Part shown: in pieces, positions 21,885 through 34,160 of the stretch
How the letters are laid out: every line of letters begins with the position of its first letter
Numbering within the stretch: position 1 is the stretch's first letter
From: Hymenopellis radicata
Lineage: Eukaryota > Basidiomycota > Agaricomycetes > Agaricales > Physalacriaceae
Reading direction: 5' to 3'
Length of the DNA: 53,183 bases
Assembly (NCBI GenBank): GCA_015501595.1
Contig: JADNRX010000368.1
Coordinates: 1 to 53,183 of the forward strand
Translations under genes and position numbers: made by a program
Notes under the pieces: model-generated
The model's input: only the letters and a program-made list of their open reading frames with translations
Told to the model about the DNA's origin: nothing
Database searches by the model: none

Positions 21885-24129
21885 ATGTCCGGCAAATATA
21901 AGCTGGTAAGTGGTTGTTTCGCATGTCAAGTGTGTTTGCTCGCGGCGTCGGAATCCCCGTAGAAACACGCAGTTGTCCACCCATGTGCAGGAATTAACGC
22001 AGATCCAGAAGGTCGGCTGGGTGTTTCGCAAGGCCGTCGCAAGCGCCCCCGTTCCTCTTGATGATGCCGAACGGGGCGCCACGAACTTCGCCCTGTCTAC
22101 ATTCAACACCGACGGACCAAGCACGTCTACTCAAAAGCCAGCCGTGACCACTGCAGGGGAGGTCATTCCGGCTATCGTTGTGCGACCCAAAAAGTCGAGA
22201 GCAAGCAGAGGGATCAGGTTTCGACTGTGGTTTAGCACCTATCGGTAATCTCTTGCTCTCTCCATTTAACTTGATACCCAAAACGTTCCCAGGAAATTCT
22301 TTATTCTCGTCATGACTATCAACTGCGTCGGTATCCTATTAGCTGCCATCGACAAATGGCACTACCCTCGTCAGTACACAGGCGCTTTCGTTCTCGGAAA
22401 TCTTCTGGTCGCCGTCCTCGTGCGGAACGAACTATTTGGGCGTTTACTGTATCTCATTGTGAATACCGTCTTCGCAAAGGTCCGATTGCTTTCCTGTACT
22501 TTCATTATTTTTGACTCACCTTCCTCCAGTGGCCGCCTCTCTGGTTCCGCTTGGGATGTACCTCCGTGTTGCAGCATCTCGGAGGCATACACTCTGGGTG
22601 TGCTACTTCGGGCTTCCTCTGGCTCGTCTTCCGACTGGTTCTCATCTTTATCGACCATAAGGACAATCACGATGCGGTTTTGATCATGGGCGTGTTCGCC
22701 AATCTAGCAATAGGCATTGCGCTGATATCTGCCTTTCCTTGGGCGGAATAGACATCACAAGTACGTTTGTCTTCAATTGCAGGATCAATCATTCTAACCA
22801 AATAACCTTAGTATATTTGAGAGACATCATCGATTTGCTGGATGGTAAGCTGGGTCATTCCGAGGTTCTGGAAGTTATTCAACCAGTATTTCCTGCAGGA
22901 TTGGAGTGGCATTCAGTATGTCCATGCATGTGCGCTGCTCGCGTGTTCTTAATCTACCTAGCCTGGGTATTTGTGGTGTTAGGAGACAGTTATGACTTGG
23001 ACACTCATTCATGGAATCCAGACGGTATTCGCGTCTTCCGCCAGCAAGACTTCTGGTTCTGCCTGGGAATCACAATATTGTCAGTCGGTCCTTTTGTTCA
23101 TTAGAGAATCGCCTCTGACATTATCTTTAGCATCATCACACCACGTTCGGGAAGTCGAGGTCGATGTCGAGATTGTAGGTTCACCCCTGTCATTTCCCCG
23201 CAATTGCAATTCACACCCAACAGCCCTCTTCTAAAGTCGTCATACTACGCCTCAAGCGAGGCATGCAACAGGGACTTTTGGCGAGAATTTCCCGTAGCTC
23301 GATCATGGAATATCACACGTTCGGAATCATATCGTACGTTGACGGTCCCAGATGCGTGCCATGAATACTCAATGGCGTCTTCCGCAGGGCGGGAACAAAG
23401 TCCAATGAACACTACCTCATCTGTGGCGTGCAAGGTGACTTCACCCGAAGTCTCCTCGATAATCCTCCCACGACTATATGGACACGAGAGCTCAAGGTCC
23501 GTGGCTTCTTTATGTTACTGAGTAGAAACGGTGTTTTAGTTCGCAGGCGTATCAAACACGTCGACTTTGTACAAACGGGGAATACGCGTTTGTACAGGTA
23601 CAGGTCTCGGTTCCTCGCTATCTACATGTCTTCAGGTGAGTGGAGCCCCATGAGTTCGTATACAATATACAAACTCGCGTTGGACAGAGTCCAGACTGGT
23701 ACGCGATCCGCTAATCACCCCACGGAGCAGGTTTTGACCTGGACGTCGGCATAACAAGGTATCTGATATGGATTGGGTCGGATCAAGAAAAGACATTGGG
23801 AGCAAGCATCTCCGAACTAATATACAAGAATCTAGGGCCAGAGCGATTTATATTGTGGGATTCAAAAGAGCGCGGTGAGATCTGTTTCTGTCAGACGGCC
23901 CCAACGGTTTCTCATCCAGTGTAGGAGGACGCCCAGACGTGATAAAACTCATTTCGGATGTGTACATATCTTGGGGCGCCCAAGTGGTATTCATCACGTC
24001 CAACTGGGTTGGGAACAAGGAGATGATGGAAGGATGCAAGGCAGCTGAGATTCCTGCTTTCGTGAGTCTAATTCTGTCGGTTATATCCTGATGATCAACA
24101 TCTCGCAGGGCACATTGTGGGATTTCTAA
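21885..24129 (+). CDS. TmpA-like ferric-reductase-type transmembrane flavoprotein
   Basis: Begins MSGKYKL at 21885 with an immediate intron, then GWVFRKAVASAPVPLDD. The membrane part includes FILVMTINCVGILLAAID, a WPPLWFRLGCTSVLQHLGG segment with conserved His, and after two introns RNRHHNIFERHHRFAGW and WVFVVLGDSYD. The C-terminal cytosolic part has the FAD/NAD-binding-like sequence: VVILRLKRGMQQGLLARIS, QGDFTRSLLDNPPT, GIRVCTGTGLGSSLS, YLIWIGSDQEKTLGASI, GRPDVIKLI and the end FGTLWDF. This order matches fungal proteins named after TmpA of Aspergillus, related to ferric reductases; electron transfer across a membrane is inferred. At 22740-22746 the frame between TTTCCTTGG and CGGAATAGACATCAC is off (one extra or two missing bases). 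Confidence 0.7.
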
Positions 24130-24364
24130 CGACCTCCTGCATTCTGAGCAATAGAACAACATACTTATTAGTGGTGAAGCTTCACCAAAGCTGTATTGAT
24201 AACTATATAACATACACTACGATCCCGAAGCCTGTGGGTAACGTAGAAGTTTACCAGAGCCCAGTTGCTCCATCACGCTACTACCAGGATAATATTCGAG
24301 AGAGCCGTACTCTATCGAAGACTGAAATTTGACTGAAATGAGTTAGGACGAAAACCGCGCGAGA

Positions 24365-24719
24365 GCATGTTCAGTCTGGATACGCTTTTTTCTTCATTAT
24401 TTCATGTTGCCAACGTGCACAGTTCATTAGGACAAAGAAACATACGTGCTTCGAACACTATAGAATTGTGCGCGGTGGTGGCGGGAGAAGTAACTGATCA
24501 CATGATCGCTATCCGTGACATCACTGCTTGCGCGTTTTTGCTCTTCGTTCATTCCCTCCTGGTCGGTCTGATATGCTTCTCTTCGTATGTCTTCAACCCA
24601 GTATAGTCGCTTTGCGACTTGTACTCGACGCGCACGGTCAGTATGGATCCCTTTTTCTTCGTTATCTCACGTTGCTAACGTGAACAGGTCATACGTGATC
24701 CGAATACTATAGGATTGTT
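24365..24719 (+). repeat. two imperfect direct copies of a ~100-base unit
   Basis: About 24365-24475 and 24627-24720 are similar in the same orientation: GTTCAGTCTGGATACGC and GGTCAGTATGGATCCC, then TTTTTCTTC.TTAT.TCA.GTTGC, AACGTG.ACAG, and CGAACACTATAGAATTG against CGAATACTATAGGATTG. Between them lies the right copy of the repeat that also precedes the TmpA-like gene (about 24475-24590). The stretch 24130-24981 otherwise shows no gene. Confidence 0.55.
24475..24590 (+). repeat. direct repeat flanking the TmpA-like gene, right copy
   Basis: Counterpart of 21389-21525, containing TCCGTGACATCACTGCTTG and CGCGTTTTT. Its presence downstream of the TmpA-like gene, next to the start of another gene, suggests that a promoter segment was duplicated. 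Confidence 0.6.
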
Positions 24720-24981
24720 CAACAGAGCGTACAACAAAGTTCAAATTCTCGTCATAAAAAGCAGTATAAAACGCGTCGTGCTCCCCGGTCATTTGGAGCG
24801 AGGCGGCCGACCATCAGTCGAAGGCTCTGTCGGTGTTGAAGAATGCTTAGCGGTTCGTGAATACAGATTATACAACTTCAGACAAGGACGAACCATCAAG
24901 CCCTGGACCTTGCGACCCACGTTGACTATAGCAGCTTTCGCGCGAGTGGCGGTCGTCGCCTCCACTATCACAGATTCTTCC

Positions 24982-26198
24982 ATGTCCGACATGACAGACA
25001 TTGTGGATGCATATGATGCCTACATGTCATTCAGCACACGGCCGACTCAAGTGCAAGATGTGCTCACCTTGCGCAGGCTAATAGCAGATGCGTTACAGTT
25101 ACTTGCAGGCGTGTTCATGGCGAAAGGGTGTAGGCCACAGGTCGAGTCTCACCCCTTTAAATATGAAAGGAGGAAAGCACCATTGTCGTTACGACAATTA
25201 CTTCGTTAGGACCGTCACTTTGCTCAAGCCCCTGATGAATTGTTCTCTCTGCACTTTGCGGGTGGCTTTTTGTGTGGATGAATACTTTGCTATTGTATCG
25301 GCCCAAGTGTGGACGGTCAAGCAATGATCGCTCCGATCAATGGTACAATCATGTCGTGTGGCCACAGACAATGGCGGTGGCCGATGGCGCGCTGCGGTGA
25401 TATAAAGGTCAAACATTCCTGCGCGTCGCCGTTAATCTACGACCTCATTGCCACCCTAGAAACAGCACTCTCAGCCTTCATGAATTTCATGGACCAGCAC
25501 CGATTGGACAGTATGAACGAACAGCGTTACGATCCAAGGCGCAGGGTTCGTATCTTGCCGTGCACCTCTCGTGTCCTGAGTTCTAATTTCTTTCTCTCTA
25601 GTCGCCGCGTCCAACTATCTCCGAGAGAGATCTGCCCAGGGAGGCTGACATCACCGATTCGACGAGCGAAGGATTTGTGCTCGCGTCCTCGGCTTCGTTG
25701 TACAGCCAGTGTTCGAGCTTCGCGCAAATTCCGTCCCCGTCTGCCCCTCCCCCGTCTGTCACCGGCTCCGCACTGCGATTGCGCCGAGTGCCCGTGCCTA
25801 GCACCAACATAGAACTGGAGGATCTCATTGACAAGCGTCTACGCGCCATGGTACGCCTGGAGGACTATGAAAAGATCCTCTCGGACGACCCCGCAAAGTT
25901 TATGCCACGACCGAGCGTTATGGATGGTCAGAGATTTGATCCCTCCTTGAGAAGACAGCCCAGCGCCGAGCATGATCATGAGTCTGAGGTTAGTTGTGGC
26001 TTCCAACCTCGATCTGCATGCTGATATACGTTACGCGTTTTGTAGACGTCAGATGGAGATTCCCTCATTGAGATTGATCTGTCTGAGGATGTATCTAGGT
26101 TTGATTCGGAGAGCACCAACAACCATCTCGAGGGAAGTTTCTTCCAGGAAGGTGTGGCGAAGGTCAAGGTTTACCTTAGTGGGCGCAAGCTTGCATGA
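24982..26198 (+). CDS. hypothetical Ser/Pro-rich acidic protein
   Basis: A probable start at 24982 gives MSDMTDIVDAYDAYMSF. The first exon is open to 25209; the join to the next coding part, open from about 25400 (LIYDLIATLETALSAFMNFM), is unresolved. A clear intron at 25546-25601 leads into a Ser/Pro-rich exon (TSEGFVLASSASLYSQCSSF; SPSAPPPSVTGSALRLRRV) with a helical piece, ELEDLIDKRLRAMVRLEDYE. Intron 25989-26045 joins the acidic end TSDGDSLIEIDLSEDV and the stop at 26196. I do not recognise a family. Coding status is supported by the two clean introns and the continuous frame across them. It converges on the MFS gene, 140 bases between stops. Confidence 0.45.
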
Positions 26199-26339
26199 CT
26201 ATCTCCAACGTTGCCACAATCGGCCGAAAGGTACGATGGCATCCCGAATGTCACGTTTAATTTATTGTTGTACGGTATGATAGGTAGGGTATCAAATATG
26301 TGAATAGTAAGGAATATGGGTACATAGACGAGTAAAAAT

Positions 26340-28171
26340 TCATCCTGTTTTCGTCTTGAGGTTCTTCCAGAACAACATGAATAGTATCGCACCAATCCCA
26401 GCAATTGCGATCTCAAGGCCAGCGTAATTTAACATACCGACACTGAACCCGCTCCCTCCCCAAATAGCACCTGAGACTCTACCGGTGTAGTTACTGTATT
26501 GAATCGCAAGAGACGTCCGCCCATTCCACTCCTGTGGAAGTTGTTTACTGAGCAAGCTCACGGTCACGGTACTCGCAAGGTTGAAGCCTAGAGCTACAAG
26601 CCACCAGCATGCAAATACGCTACCGTATGTTATGCGGTTGGCAGCCAGGAGACCGGTGAACGTGACAAGACCGATGACTCCGATGGACACGCCAGTGAGG
26701 AGTATATGCCGGTCCTGAATACGACGGGCGAGGAACAAGTTCATCATCAAGAAGGGGAAGGTCGTTATTCCCCCGAGTGCGATGAAGTTGCCGGCCCCGA
26801 ACGGCGAAAGCTGTAGTCTATGTTCGCCGGCAGTAAATACAGGTATGTTTGATTCCCAAGCGCCTATCGATGATAAGGCTTTGCAAGACGGAGAAACGAA
26901 AGACAAACCGAGAATGAAGAAGCAGGTCATCGCGAACCAGCACATGCAGATGACGACCCCCCATTGCGCTGAAGACATGGTACGTTGCGGTAAAGGTACC
27001 AGAGTCTCGTCCGAGCCATATTTCTCCGAAGAATTGTCGCCGGGTGAACTGTCGACTGACATCTGTCTTGCCACAGAAGGGTGCATGGAAGAAGTGGATG
27101 GATGGGGAAAGTCTTCGACATCCTCGAACCACACGTAGACACATATCCAGAAGGCAATCCAGACCCCAGCCATAATCCACCCAGGGCTCGTATATCCGTT
27201 GAAGACCTCGTTGGCGAATCCGACTTTGGTAAGAAGACCACCAAAAAATGGACCTGCGCTCATACCCAGACCTGCCAAAAACGGCGTTTTGAGTCTGCGT
27301 GGACATACTAAACGACAAGGTACACACCTTGACCGAGGACGAGACATCCGGCTAGGGTCGTACGTTGGCGAATACCCACTATTCGGCCGTCTGAGCAGTA
27401 GCGCTTGCAATACATCCACCTATTTCATTTACTTAGAACGTTACCGGGAGATGAATGTCAATTAAACGTACATGGAAAATGCCAGCCCACTGACAATTCG
27501 GCCGATAAGAATAAGATAGAGGAACTTGGCCTTGTACGCCAGGGCATACAGAATATGGCCAACTATAGAGGCGCCACAACTGACGTGAAGAGGAAGTTTG
27601 TAGTGGCCTGTGAACATGAACTTCATAAACGAGTCCCCGAAAGAGCCGAGGGCTACATACCATGGTCAAATTTCATCATCGGTAGGAGAGCCAGACCAGA
27701 AAAGACTGTTGGAATGCCGATAACAATCCCAGAGAACGTCGAGTCTCCACCAAGGTACTTGGCGTACTCGTTTGACGAGGACACGATGATGAAAAATGAT
27801 ATCTGTGAGGCGATAAGCATGCGTTCCTAGACCGCTGGAGCCGCTGCGGTCAGACCTGTAATAACAAGTTGGCGGCCAATATAATCATCATTGACGCCGT
27901 CTTCGGAAGCTTGAGTTCCTCGTCGCATTGGAGGACAGACTGTCCCCCGAGTCTGAGGCCAAACATCAGGATATTCGGTGATGGACGACGCCCATATATG
28001 TAAAAGAGAGAGCCGGCTGCGCCGTGTTAGGGCTGGCACTGAAAAGCATGGTGCTACTTCATGATGAGGGACCTGAGTAGTTACTAAAGTGCATGTGGCA
28101 ATCATGACAATGCCGAGGCAAGGCCGGCAGGCGCGGGTATCCCCGCCGCGCTCTTTCTTCTCAACCACCAT
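26340..28171 (-). CDS. MFS transporter
   Basis: Minus strand; the start at 28171 (MVVEKKERGGDTRACRP) is tentative and the first exons are not fully resolved. Clear multi-span sequence runs from about 27830: ISFFIIVSSSNEYAKYLGG, STFSGIVIGIPTVFSGLAL, then after an intron SIVGHILYALAYKAKFLYL, LILIGRIVSGLAFSM, CLVLGQGLGMSAGPFFGGLL, PGWIMAGVWIAFWICVYVW, a Ser-rich cytoplasmic loop with HPSTSSMHPS, and six further helices to the stop at 26340 (ITTFPFLMMNLFLARR, GVSIGVIGLVTFTGLLA, GLEIAIAGIGAILFMLFW). The central hydrophilic loop splits two six-helix halves, as in the major facilitator superfamily. The substrate cannot be told; the family in mushrooms is annotated only as a general transporter. Confidence 0.75.
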
Positions 28172-28840
28172 GAATTCGTTTCCAAGCCCTGTACGTCTGT
28201 ACGTCCGACTTGCTCGAGGAAAACACGAGGCGATGTGTGCATAAATTCATGCTCCCCTTCTCCGTTTCATTTCTGGTCACTTTCCGAACAGTAATCCTTT
28301 TATTATTCCAAGTGTCATCATGTCGTGCGCGCCTTATCATGTGTCATGTCCCAGGCGCGGCGGCGCTTACATACGTCTCTCTAGGTTTCCGCGGATCACA
28401 GTTATCTGAACTCGTCGGTCATTAAGCGACGCACAGTGATTGCCCTGCATCGTTTGCCATCACAGGCTTTCTGAAGTCACTACTGACGTCTAATTCGTCC
28501 TTCGAGATTAATGGCACCGACCTGGCTTGAAGAATGTTCATCTTCCATGCTTTGTGCGTCTGGGTCGCAACATAATTGAAGTATGTCTGGCGTTCTGTCT
28601 AGGCATACGCTCGGCGTCTTGAAGTGCGTGATATCCAATACTTCTGGACTCCGAGGGATTCCTAGTTCCTACTGATTTTGTGTTGCTCACCTGGGTTATT
28701 CCCTGACCTCGCTACATCTTTCAGGTCTAGACACCGCGGAAGATGAAGAAACCTTGAGCGCGAATAAGGAGTGCGAGAGAACAATTACTCGTATATAAGG
28801 ACGTGCCTTCTGACCACTACGCCGTTCAACAAGACCTACT
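28172..28840. promoter_or_regulatory. divergent promoter region with TATA box for the oxidase gene
   Basis: The MFS gene (minus) and the D-amino-acid oxidase gene (plus) start 669 bases apart. A TATATAAGG sequence at 28792-28800, 41 bases before the oxidase ATG, is a well-placed TATA box. No other feature or coding frame is convincing in this stretch. Confidence 0.55.
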
Positions 28841-30450
28841 ATGTCTCTCGCATTCACTCCCAATTTCTTCTTGACTCGCGTCGGTGATGATCTTGTACTT
28901 CATAGAGGTCAACCTCGCACTGGTGCTAGCGGCATTCGTAAAAAGAGAGTTCTGGTGATCGGTGGTGGCGTCACAGGGTTCACTGTATGTTCAACCTCTT
29001 CCGAATGACTTCTTCACGCCTAAATATGCTTCATATAGACGGCCTGGGCACTATTAGACGCGGGCTACGACGTGACGATCGTCGCAGAGCGTTGGGCAGA
29101 TCCCAAAAACCGCATTACGTCTCAGATCGCGGGAGCACTGTACGTGTCATTAAATAGTCTGGTAGATACTTCTGAAACTCGTTTCTTCAGATGGGAATGG
29201 CCGCCTGCGGTCTGCGGGAAACACACAGATGTAAGGAGCTCTTCGTTAAAGTTCGAAACACTCATCCGTTTCAGGTTATCTCGCTTCACAACTCCAAACG
29301 CTGGTGCATGACCTCGTATCGAATTTTCGATAAGCTGCAGCAGATGATGCCTCCAGAAGATTACTTCGATCACGGTGTTCGCATGCGCCTGGCCAATTTC
29401 TTTTTCGATGAGGTGCTGGAAAATATGCCTGATTGTGGCCAACTGGACAAATGGCTAGAAATTTCATCGCAGCCTGATGTATGATTACCTGCTCGCTCTC
29501 TCCTTGTATTCATCGTTTCCTTACAGATTCGATGCGTACGACGCGACCCAAGACTGATCAAGTCCCATGCCGTTAACCAGAAAGCGGGCGTCGTTGATTC
29601 GTATCAACATCTCGCGCCTATAATTGACACAGACGTGTATATGAACTGGCTTCGGTTTGTTCTACGATGCAAAGGCGCTGTCATGCATACTAGGCGAATC
29701 GAAGGCGATCTACTCGACTTGGAGGAGGATCTCTTGGTGGAGTACGACGCCGACGTGATCGTTAACGCGACTGGCCTCGCTGGATTCGACCTCGCCGGAG
29801 ATAAAACGGTCTATCCTCTTCGCGGCGCGTTGATTCGTGTTGTCAATGACGGAAAGATGTTTCCTCAAGTAAGAGAAGCGCTTGCAGTCACTCACGATGA
29901 TACACGTGGCGAGGACGAGGACATCGTGTTCATCGTTCCCAGAAACGATACGACCCTCATTCTTGGTGGTATGTTTTTTTTGCGGATTCCTGCAGTCTTA
30001 TTCACGAGCCGATCATAGGTCTCGCGCAACCCCACCGGTACGACCTTGATCTTACTTTGGATAGCCCAGAAATCAAGCGTATGAGAGAACGGTGTAATAA
30101 CTTCGTTCCCGGCTTAGAGAACGCCAAATACGACCCTGACGCCCCGCTTGTCCAAGGTCTTCGTCCTTTCAGAGGGTCAAATGTCAGGGTTGAGCGGGAG
30201 TTACGCCTTCGAAAGGACGGGACAATCAGCCGAATTGTCCATTCATATGGTCAGGGTGGCGCAGGATTTTCGCTTTCTTTTGGATGTGCAAACGATGTAT
30301 GTGTCCGCACGCAACCACATGTTAACCCACTGATGCAATGCAACGCAGGTCTTGTATTTGATCGACGAGTTGGAAAAGAATATGCCGCCTGCGAAGATGG
30401 GGACGAACGGAGTCATTCGGTCCAGGATTGAGGAGCAGTCTCACCTCTAA
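28841..30450 (+). CDS. D-amino-acid oxidase (FAD-dependent)
   Basis: Starts MSLAFTPNFFLTRVGDDL at 28841. The dinucleotide-binding motif VLVIGGGVTGFTTAWALL spans the first intron and is followed by GYDVTIVAERWADP and QIAGALWEWPPAVCG, all typical of DAO. Middle exons give RWCMTSYRIFDKLQ and YMNWLRFVLRCKGA; VIVNATGLAGFDLAGD and YPLRGALIRVVND are the conserved flavin-domain segments, and RIVHSYGQGGAGFSLSFG near 30225-30290 is the C-terminal signature. About seven short introns; no frame break. The protein deaminates neutral D-amino acids to 2-oxo acids, giving ammonia and hydrogen peroxide. It ends in -SHL, close to a PTS1 tripeptide, so a peroxisomal location is likely. Confidence 0.9.
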
Positions 30451-31347
30451 GTTCCTGCTTGAACAATCAGCGATTATATACCCGGTGGGATTATCGTTCA
30501 TATATCTCGTGGTGACTCTTATTTCTTCTTATTCCGGCTACATCATCAAACTTCTTGCTAGAGACAATTTAGATTTAGTTCGTCCTTGAATTTACTCAAC
30601 TTAGTTAACATAAAAGTCCTCGGAAATCATGCCTATCAGTTCATTCAGTCTTACCCACATATCCATGGCCACTTGCAATCCGAGGCCGACTGTGATCCTT
30701 GACCTGAGGTTGAGACGCCGAACTCCCCCTCTCGCAGGCGCTCCAATTACAACTTCTACTTACTCTGGTATTGATTGGCGTTCACCGGTATCCTCTTGGT
30801 AGGTAAGGCGTGTTATTCTAGTCGTCAGAGACGGGGAGCAACTAAATAAGATCTTGTGCCGCCGGGACTGGTTATCCGAATCGATGAACGTTGGCGGTTA
30901 TTTTAAGACACCGGCGACAGGCACACGAACTGCGATCAATACTCTTTCACTAACGTCCAACCAAATGGTTACTGTGACTACATCCGGCTACAAACTCAGC
31001 ACTCCAAGTGGTATGTACATCCGAGTATCCGAAAATTGAAATTTCGACTACGTCGGACGACCACTCCAGGACCACTCTCTCCTTGCAAGCGTTCAAAAAT
31101 AGCGACGAACGTTCAGCATCCTTTTGCACTCTGCATTTGAAAGAGCAGATGTCGCCAATGCCTTATCTTGCACGTTTTTTTGGCCATTAGACGGCAATTA
31201 CTAGCAGCGCACACGACCATCCTAGCTAAGCCGTGGCAGACACCCCTGCTAGCTCACGTCTTCTCCGGTTCACGTGCGTCGACGGAATGCATAAAGGGCT
31301 GCTGATACGCCATCACAACAAGCTTCCCGTTCTCCCCTCTTACGACC
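30451..31347. other. intergenic stretch, nothing recognised
   Basis: Between the oxidase and the permease gene I see no repeat, RNA gene or coding frame with family motifs. Short frames near 30854-31190 have no support. The last 100 bases are presumably the permease promoter and leader. Confidence 0.4.
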
Positions 31348-33700
31348 ATGGAGTACGTAGCCCCGGACTTGCGTAGTAAGGACGCCGCTTCCGAAGAGGA
31401 GAAAGACGTAGGCAAGAGCGAGGCGCAGGCTGTTGTGGAGACCTCAAAAGAGTCTATGAGCGCCTTCTTCACGATTCTTGCTGCTGCATTTGGTCTGATA
31501 AGCGATGGATGTGTGTTTTCTTGCTTTCCGAGTCAATGTCGATTGAATACTTATCATGTCATGTAGATCAGAACAATCTGATGACGATGTCAAACGTGAA
31601 CGACATGTGGTGCATATTCGACTCGCTTGGTTTACTCGATCTTTCGTAGGTCGTCTTCAAGAAGCTCTATCCGGAGACGTACACATCCCCCGTATCTACC
31701 AGGGTGTCGAACGCGCTTCTTGTCGGTACGTCTTTATACGTTCTGACCCACAGCAATGTGGGTATTCAATGTTTTACAGGTGCTGTCCTGGGTCAGGTCT
31801 CTGTCGGTCTGATATGTGACCGCATCGGCAGAAAAGTCGCGTTGGTTGCGACGACGGCGCTCATTGTGGTGGGTGCGATTCTGGGCACTGCTGCCCACGC
31901 GAATACGCCTGCTGGTTTGTTTTGGTTCTTGACTGTGGCGCGGTACGTCTGAACCTCCTACTATGTGCGCGAGTATTTACCGGTGTATCTAGCGGCATAA
32001 CTGGTGTTGTACGAACATGATTCGTCGAGAATGCTTTGTTCTGAACATCATGACAGGGCGTCGGTGGAGAGTATCCGGCTTCTTCGACCAGTGCGTCCGA
32101 AGCTGCGAATGAAAAGATGATCAAGCGACGAGGACCAGGTAACGCTAAGTACCTTCAACAGTTCAAGGAACGTCTTTCTCATCTTCCACAGTGTTCATCA
32201 TGGTTACAAATTTCGTTCTCTCAGTATGTGTCTAGAGTACCACCAGGTGCAATGGTCTGACGTAATTAGTTCGGAGGCCCTCTAGCCATCTCCGTCTTTC
32301 TGATCGTTCTTTCTGCGGCTGGAGAGAACCATCTCCCACAGTCTGGCGCGTGTGTTTCGGAATCGGTGTCATTCTCCCGTTGACGGTGTTCTACTTCCGA
32401 CTTCGCATGTTGAGCTCAAAGCTGTATCGCAAAGGAGCTATCAAGCGTAAGTCTCGTGCTCAACGCCATAGTGCACTCATTAAATGGCGTTCGCTCATAG
32501 ATCGCGTTCCGTATACGTTGATCATCAAGCGTTACTGGAAGACCTTAATCGGAACCTGTGGCGCTTGGTACGTTTTTGTCCTCCACCGCTTATCAGGTTG
32601 CTCAGTTATCCGGGCAGGTTCCTCTATGACTTCGTCCGTTAATGATACCTACCCTATGCATGATTTGCTGCTCACCGCTAACCGTAGATCACATTCCCGA
32701 ACGGGGTTTTCTCTGGTGTCATTATCTCGAGTGTCACCTCCTCCGGTGGAATCAAAGAGACTGCGGAATGGCAGCTGCTCCTGACTACTATCGCCCTCCC
32801 CGGTGTCTTCGTGTTCGTGTCACCCACTTCGCAATCTATATATTGACGAATTCTGCTTATAGCGGCGCCTACCTGTGTGATATAATTGGGCGGAGGAACA
32901 CTGTGCACACATCCTTGTATTATCTCAATAAACAACTGACTAGTACACAGATGATGATCGGGTTCAGCGGATACCTTGTCTTCGGTCAGTGCTCACCAGT
33001 ATGTTGATTGATCGTCTACATCTGACCGCATCGCAGGCTTGATTATTGGTCTCAGCTACGACAAGATCACCAAGATTGTTCCTCTCTTCATTGTTTTGTG
33101 AGTGTATGTAGTCAAGATCGGGTAGCATTGACTGATTGGACTCACTAGTTACGGCCTCATGAATTCGCTGGGCAATATGGTCTGTGTTTCCGCGCGCAGT
33201 TGAGTCGCAATTCTGACTTCATGTAGGGCCCTGGTGACATGCTTGGTCTTGTCAGTGCCGAATCATTCCCCACATCCATTCGGTCTGTGGACCATCCCTT
33301 CCTGTCATGCAGCGTACTCAATTATCTGAGATAGAGGAACCTGCTATGGTCTCTCCGCTGCCATAGGCAAGACTGGGGCGGCAGTCGGGACCCAAGCGTT
33401 CACACCGATACAAACCAATCTCGGAAAGAAGTACGTGTAGTAGACCTCAGTCGACGGTTTTCTTCGTCTTGACAAACTCACTGCAGGTGGACCTTCATCA
33501 TTGCTGCGATATGCGGCACCACCGGTGTGTTGGTGACCTATTTCTTCGTCCCCGATAAAACGGGCGTGGATCTTGCTGATGATGATGCGGAGTTCATGAA
33601 GTATTTAGCTGACAATGGATGGGAAGGCGCTGTTGGCGAGGATGATGATGAGGTTCTGTTTAGGCATGACTTGAAGATTTCATTAGACGAGAAGATGTAG
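31348..33700 (+). CDS. GIT1/phosphate-type MFS permease (one frameshift)
   Basis: Starts MEYVAPDLRSKDAASEEEKD at 31348, a hydrophilic N-terminus leading into MSAFFTILAAAFGLISDGY. Spliced exons read YQNNLMTMSNVVFKKLYPE, STRVSNALLVGAVLGQ, GLICDRIGRKVALVATT (the MFS loop 2-3 motif), GVGVGGEYPASSTSASE, ITFPNGVFSGVIIS, GAYLCDIIGRRN and MGPGDMLGLVSAESFPTSIRG, ending in an acidic tail and stop at 33698. This pattern fits the glycerophosphoinositol/phosphate permease group (yeast GIT1-like) of proton symporters in the plasma membrane. In CTCCCACAG (32333-32341) one base is missing between GENHLP and TVWRVCFGIG, so the frame breaks; everything else is conserved, which makes a consensus error more likely than a dead gene. 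Confidence 0.75.
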
Positions 33701-33844
33701 GCAGGACGTATGGATCAATATCACTATACATCTCATGTTGAGGTTTAGTCGCACCTATACAGCTGCATCATGCCGCGTGAAGTTGGCGCGAAAAGTATCA
33801 CTGGTTCAATAGTTATTAAAGATGACTCGCGTCACGGTTGCTGT

Positions 33845-34160
33845 ATTCGTTACCATAACCACTGGGTCATGGCGCCGTGCTGGATGGGAGCTGAGGACTT
33901 TAGGTGGTCTGCCAGTGAGAATACCCAGTCACTTGTTGATACTCACGGCAAGAATACAGATATGTCTATGCAACACAGAGTTATAGTTCATTGAGATGCA
34001 CAGAGTGTCATCGAACACTGAAGTATGACTCTGATAACATTTTATCGGCAAGATTTCCTATCTTCTCGCCCTCGATGATCGTTCGCGTCAGCAGTAGATA
34101 AACGTCTGCTTGAAGTGTGGCGCAGCGCGGTTGTGCCTCGATCACATCTAAACGCGTAAG
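33845..34160 (+). repeat. direct repeat, copy 1
   Basis: Similar to 34438-34760 in the same orientation. Shared blocks include CACCATAACCACT-type GGTCATGG sequence, TGGATGGGAG.TGAGGAC, TTCATTGAGATGCACAGAGT, CATCGAACACTGAAGTATGA and TTGTGCCTCGATCACATC. Copy 1 holds short insertions (for example CTCTG before ATAACATTTTATCGG) relative to copy 2. Confidence 0.7.

Noticed and set aside
26782..27311. Plus-strand frames opposite the MFS gene
   Set aside because: They are antisense shadows of the membrane-spanning coding sequence, with no motifs of their own.
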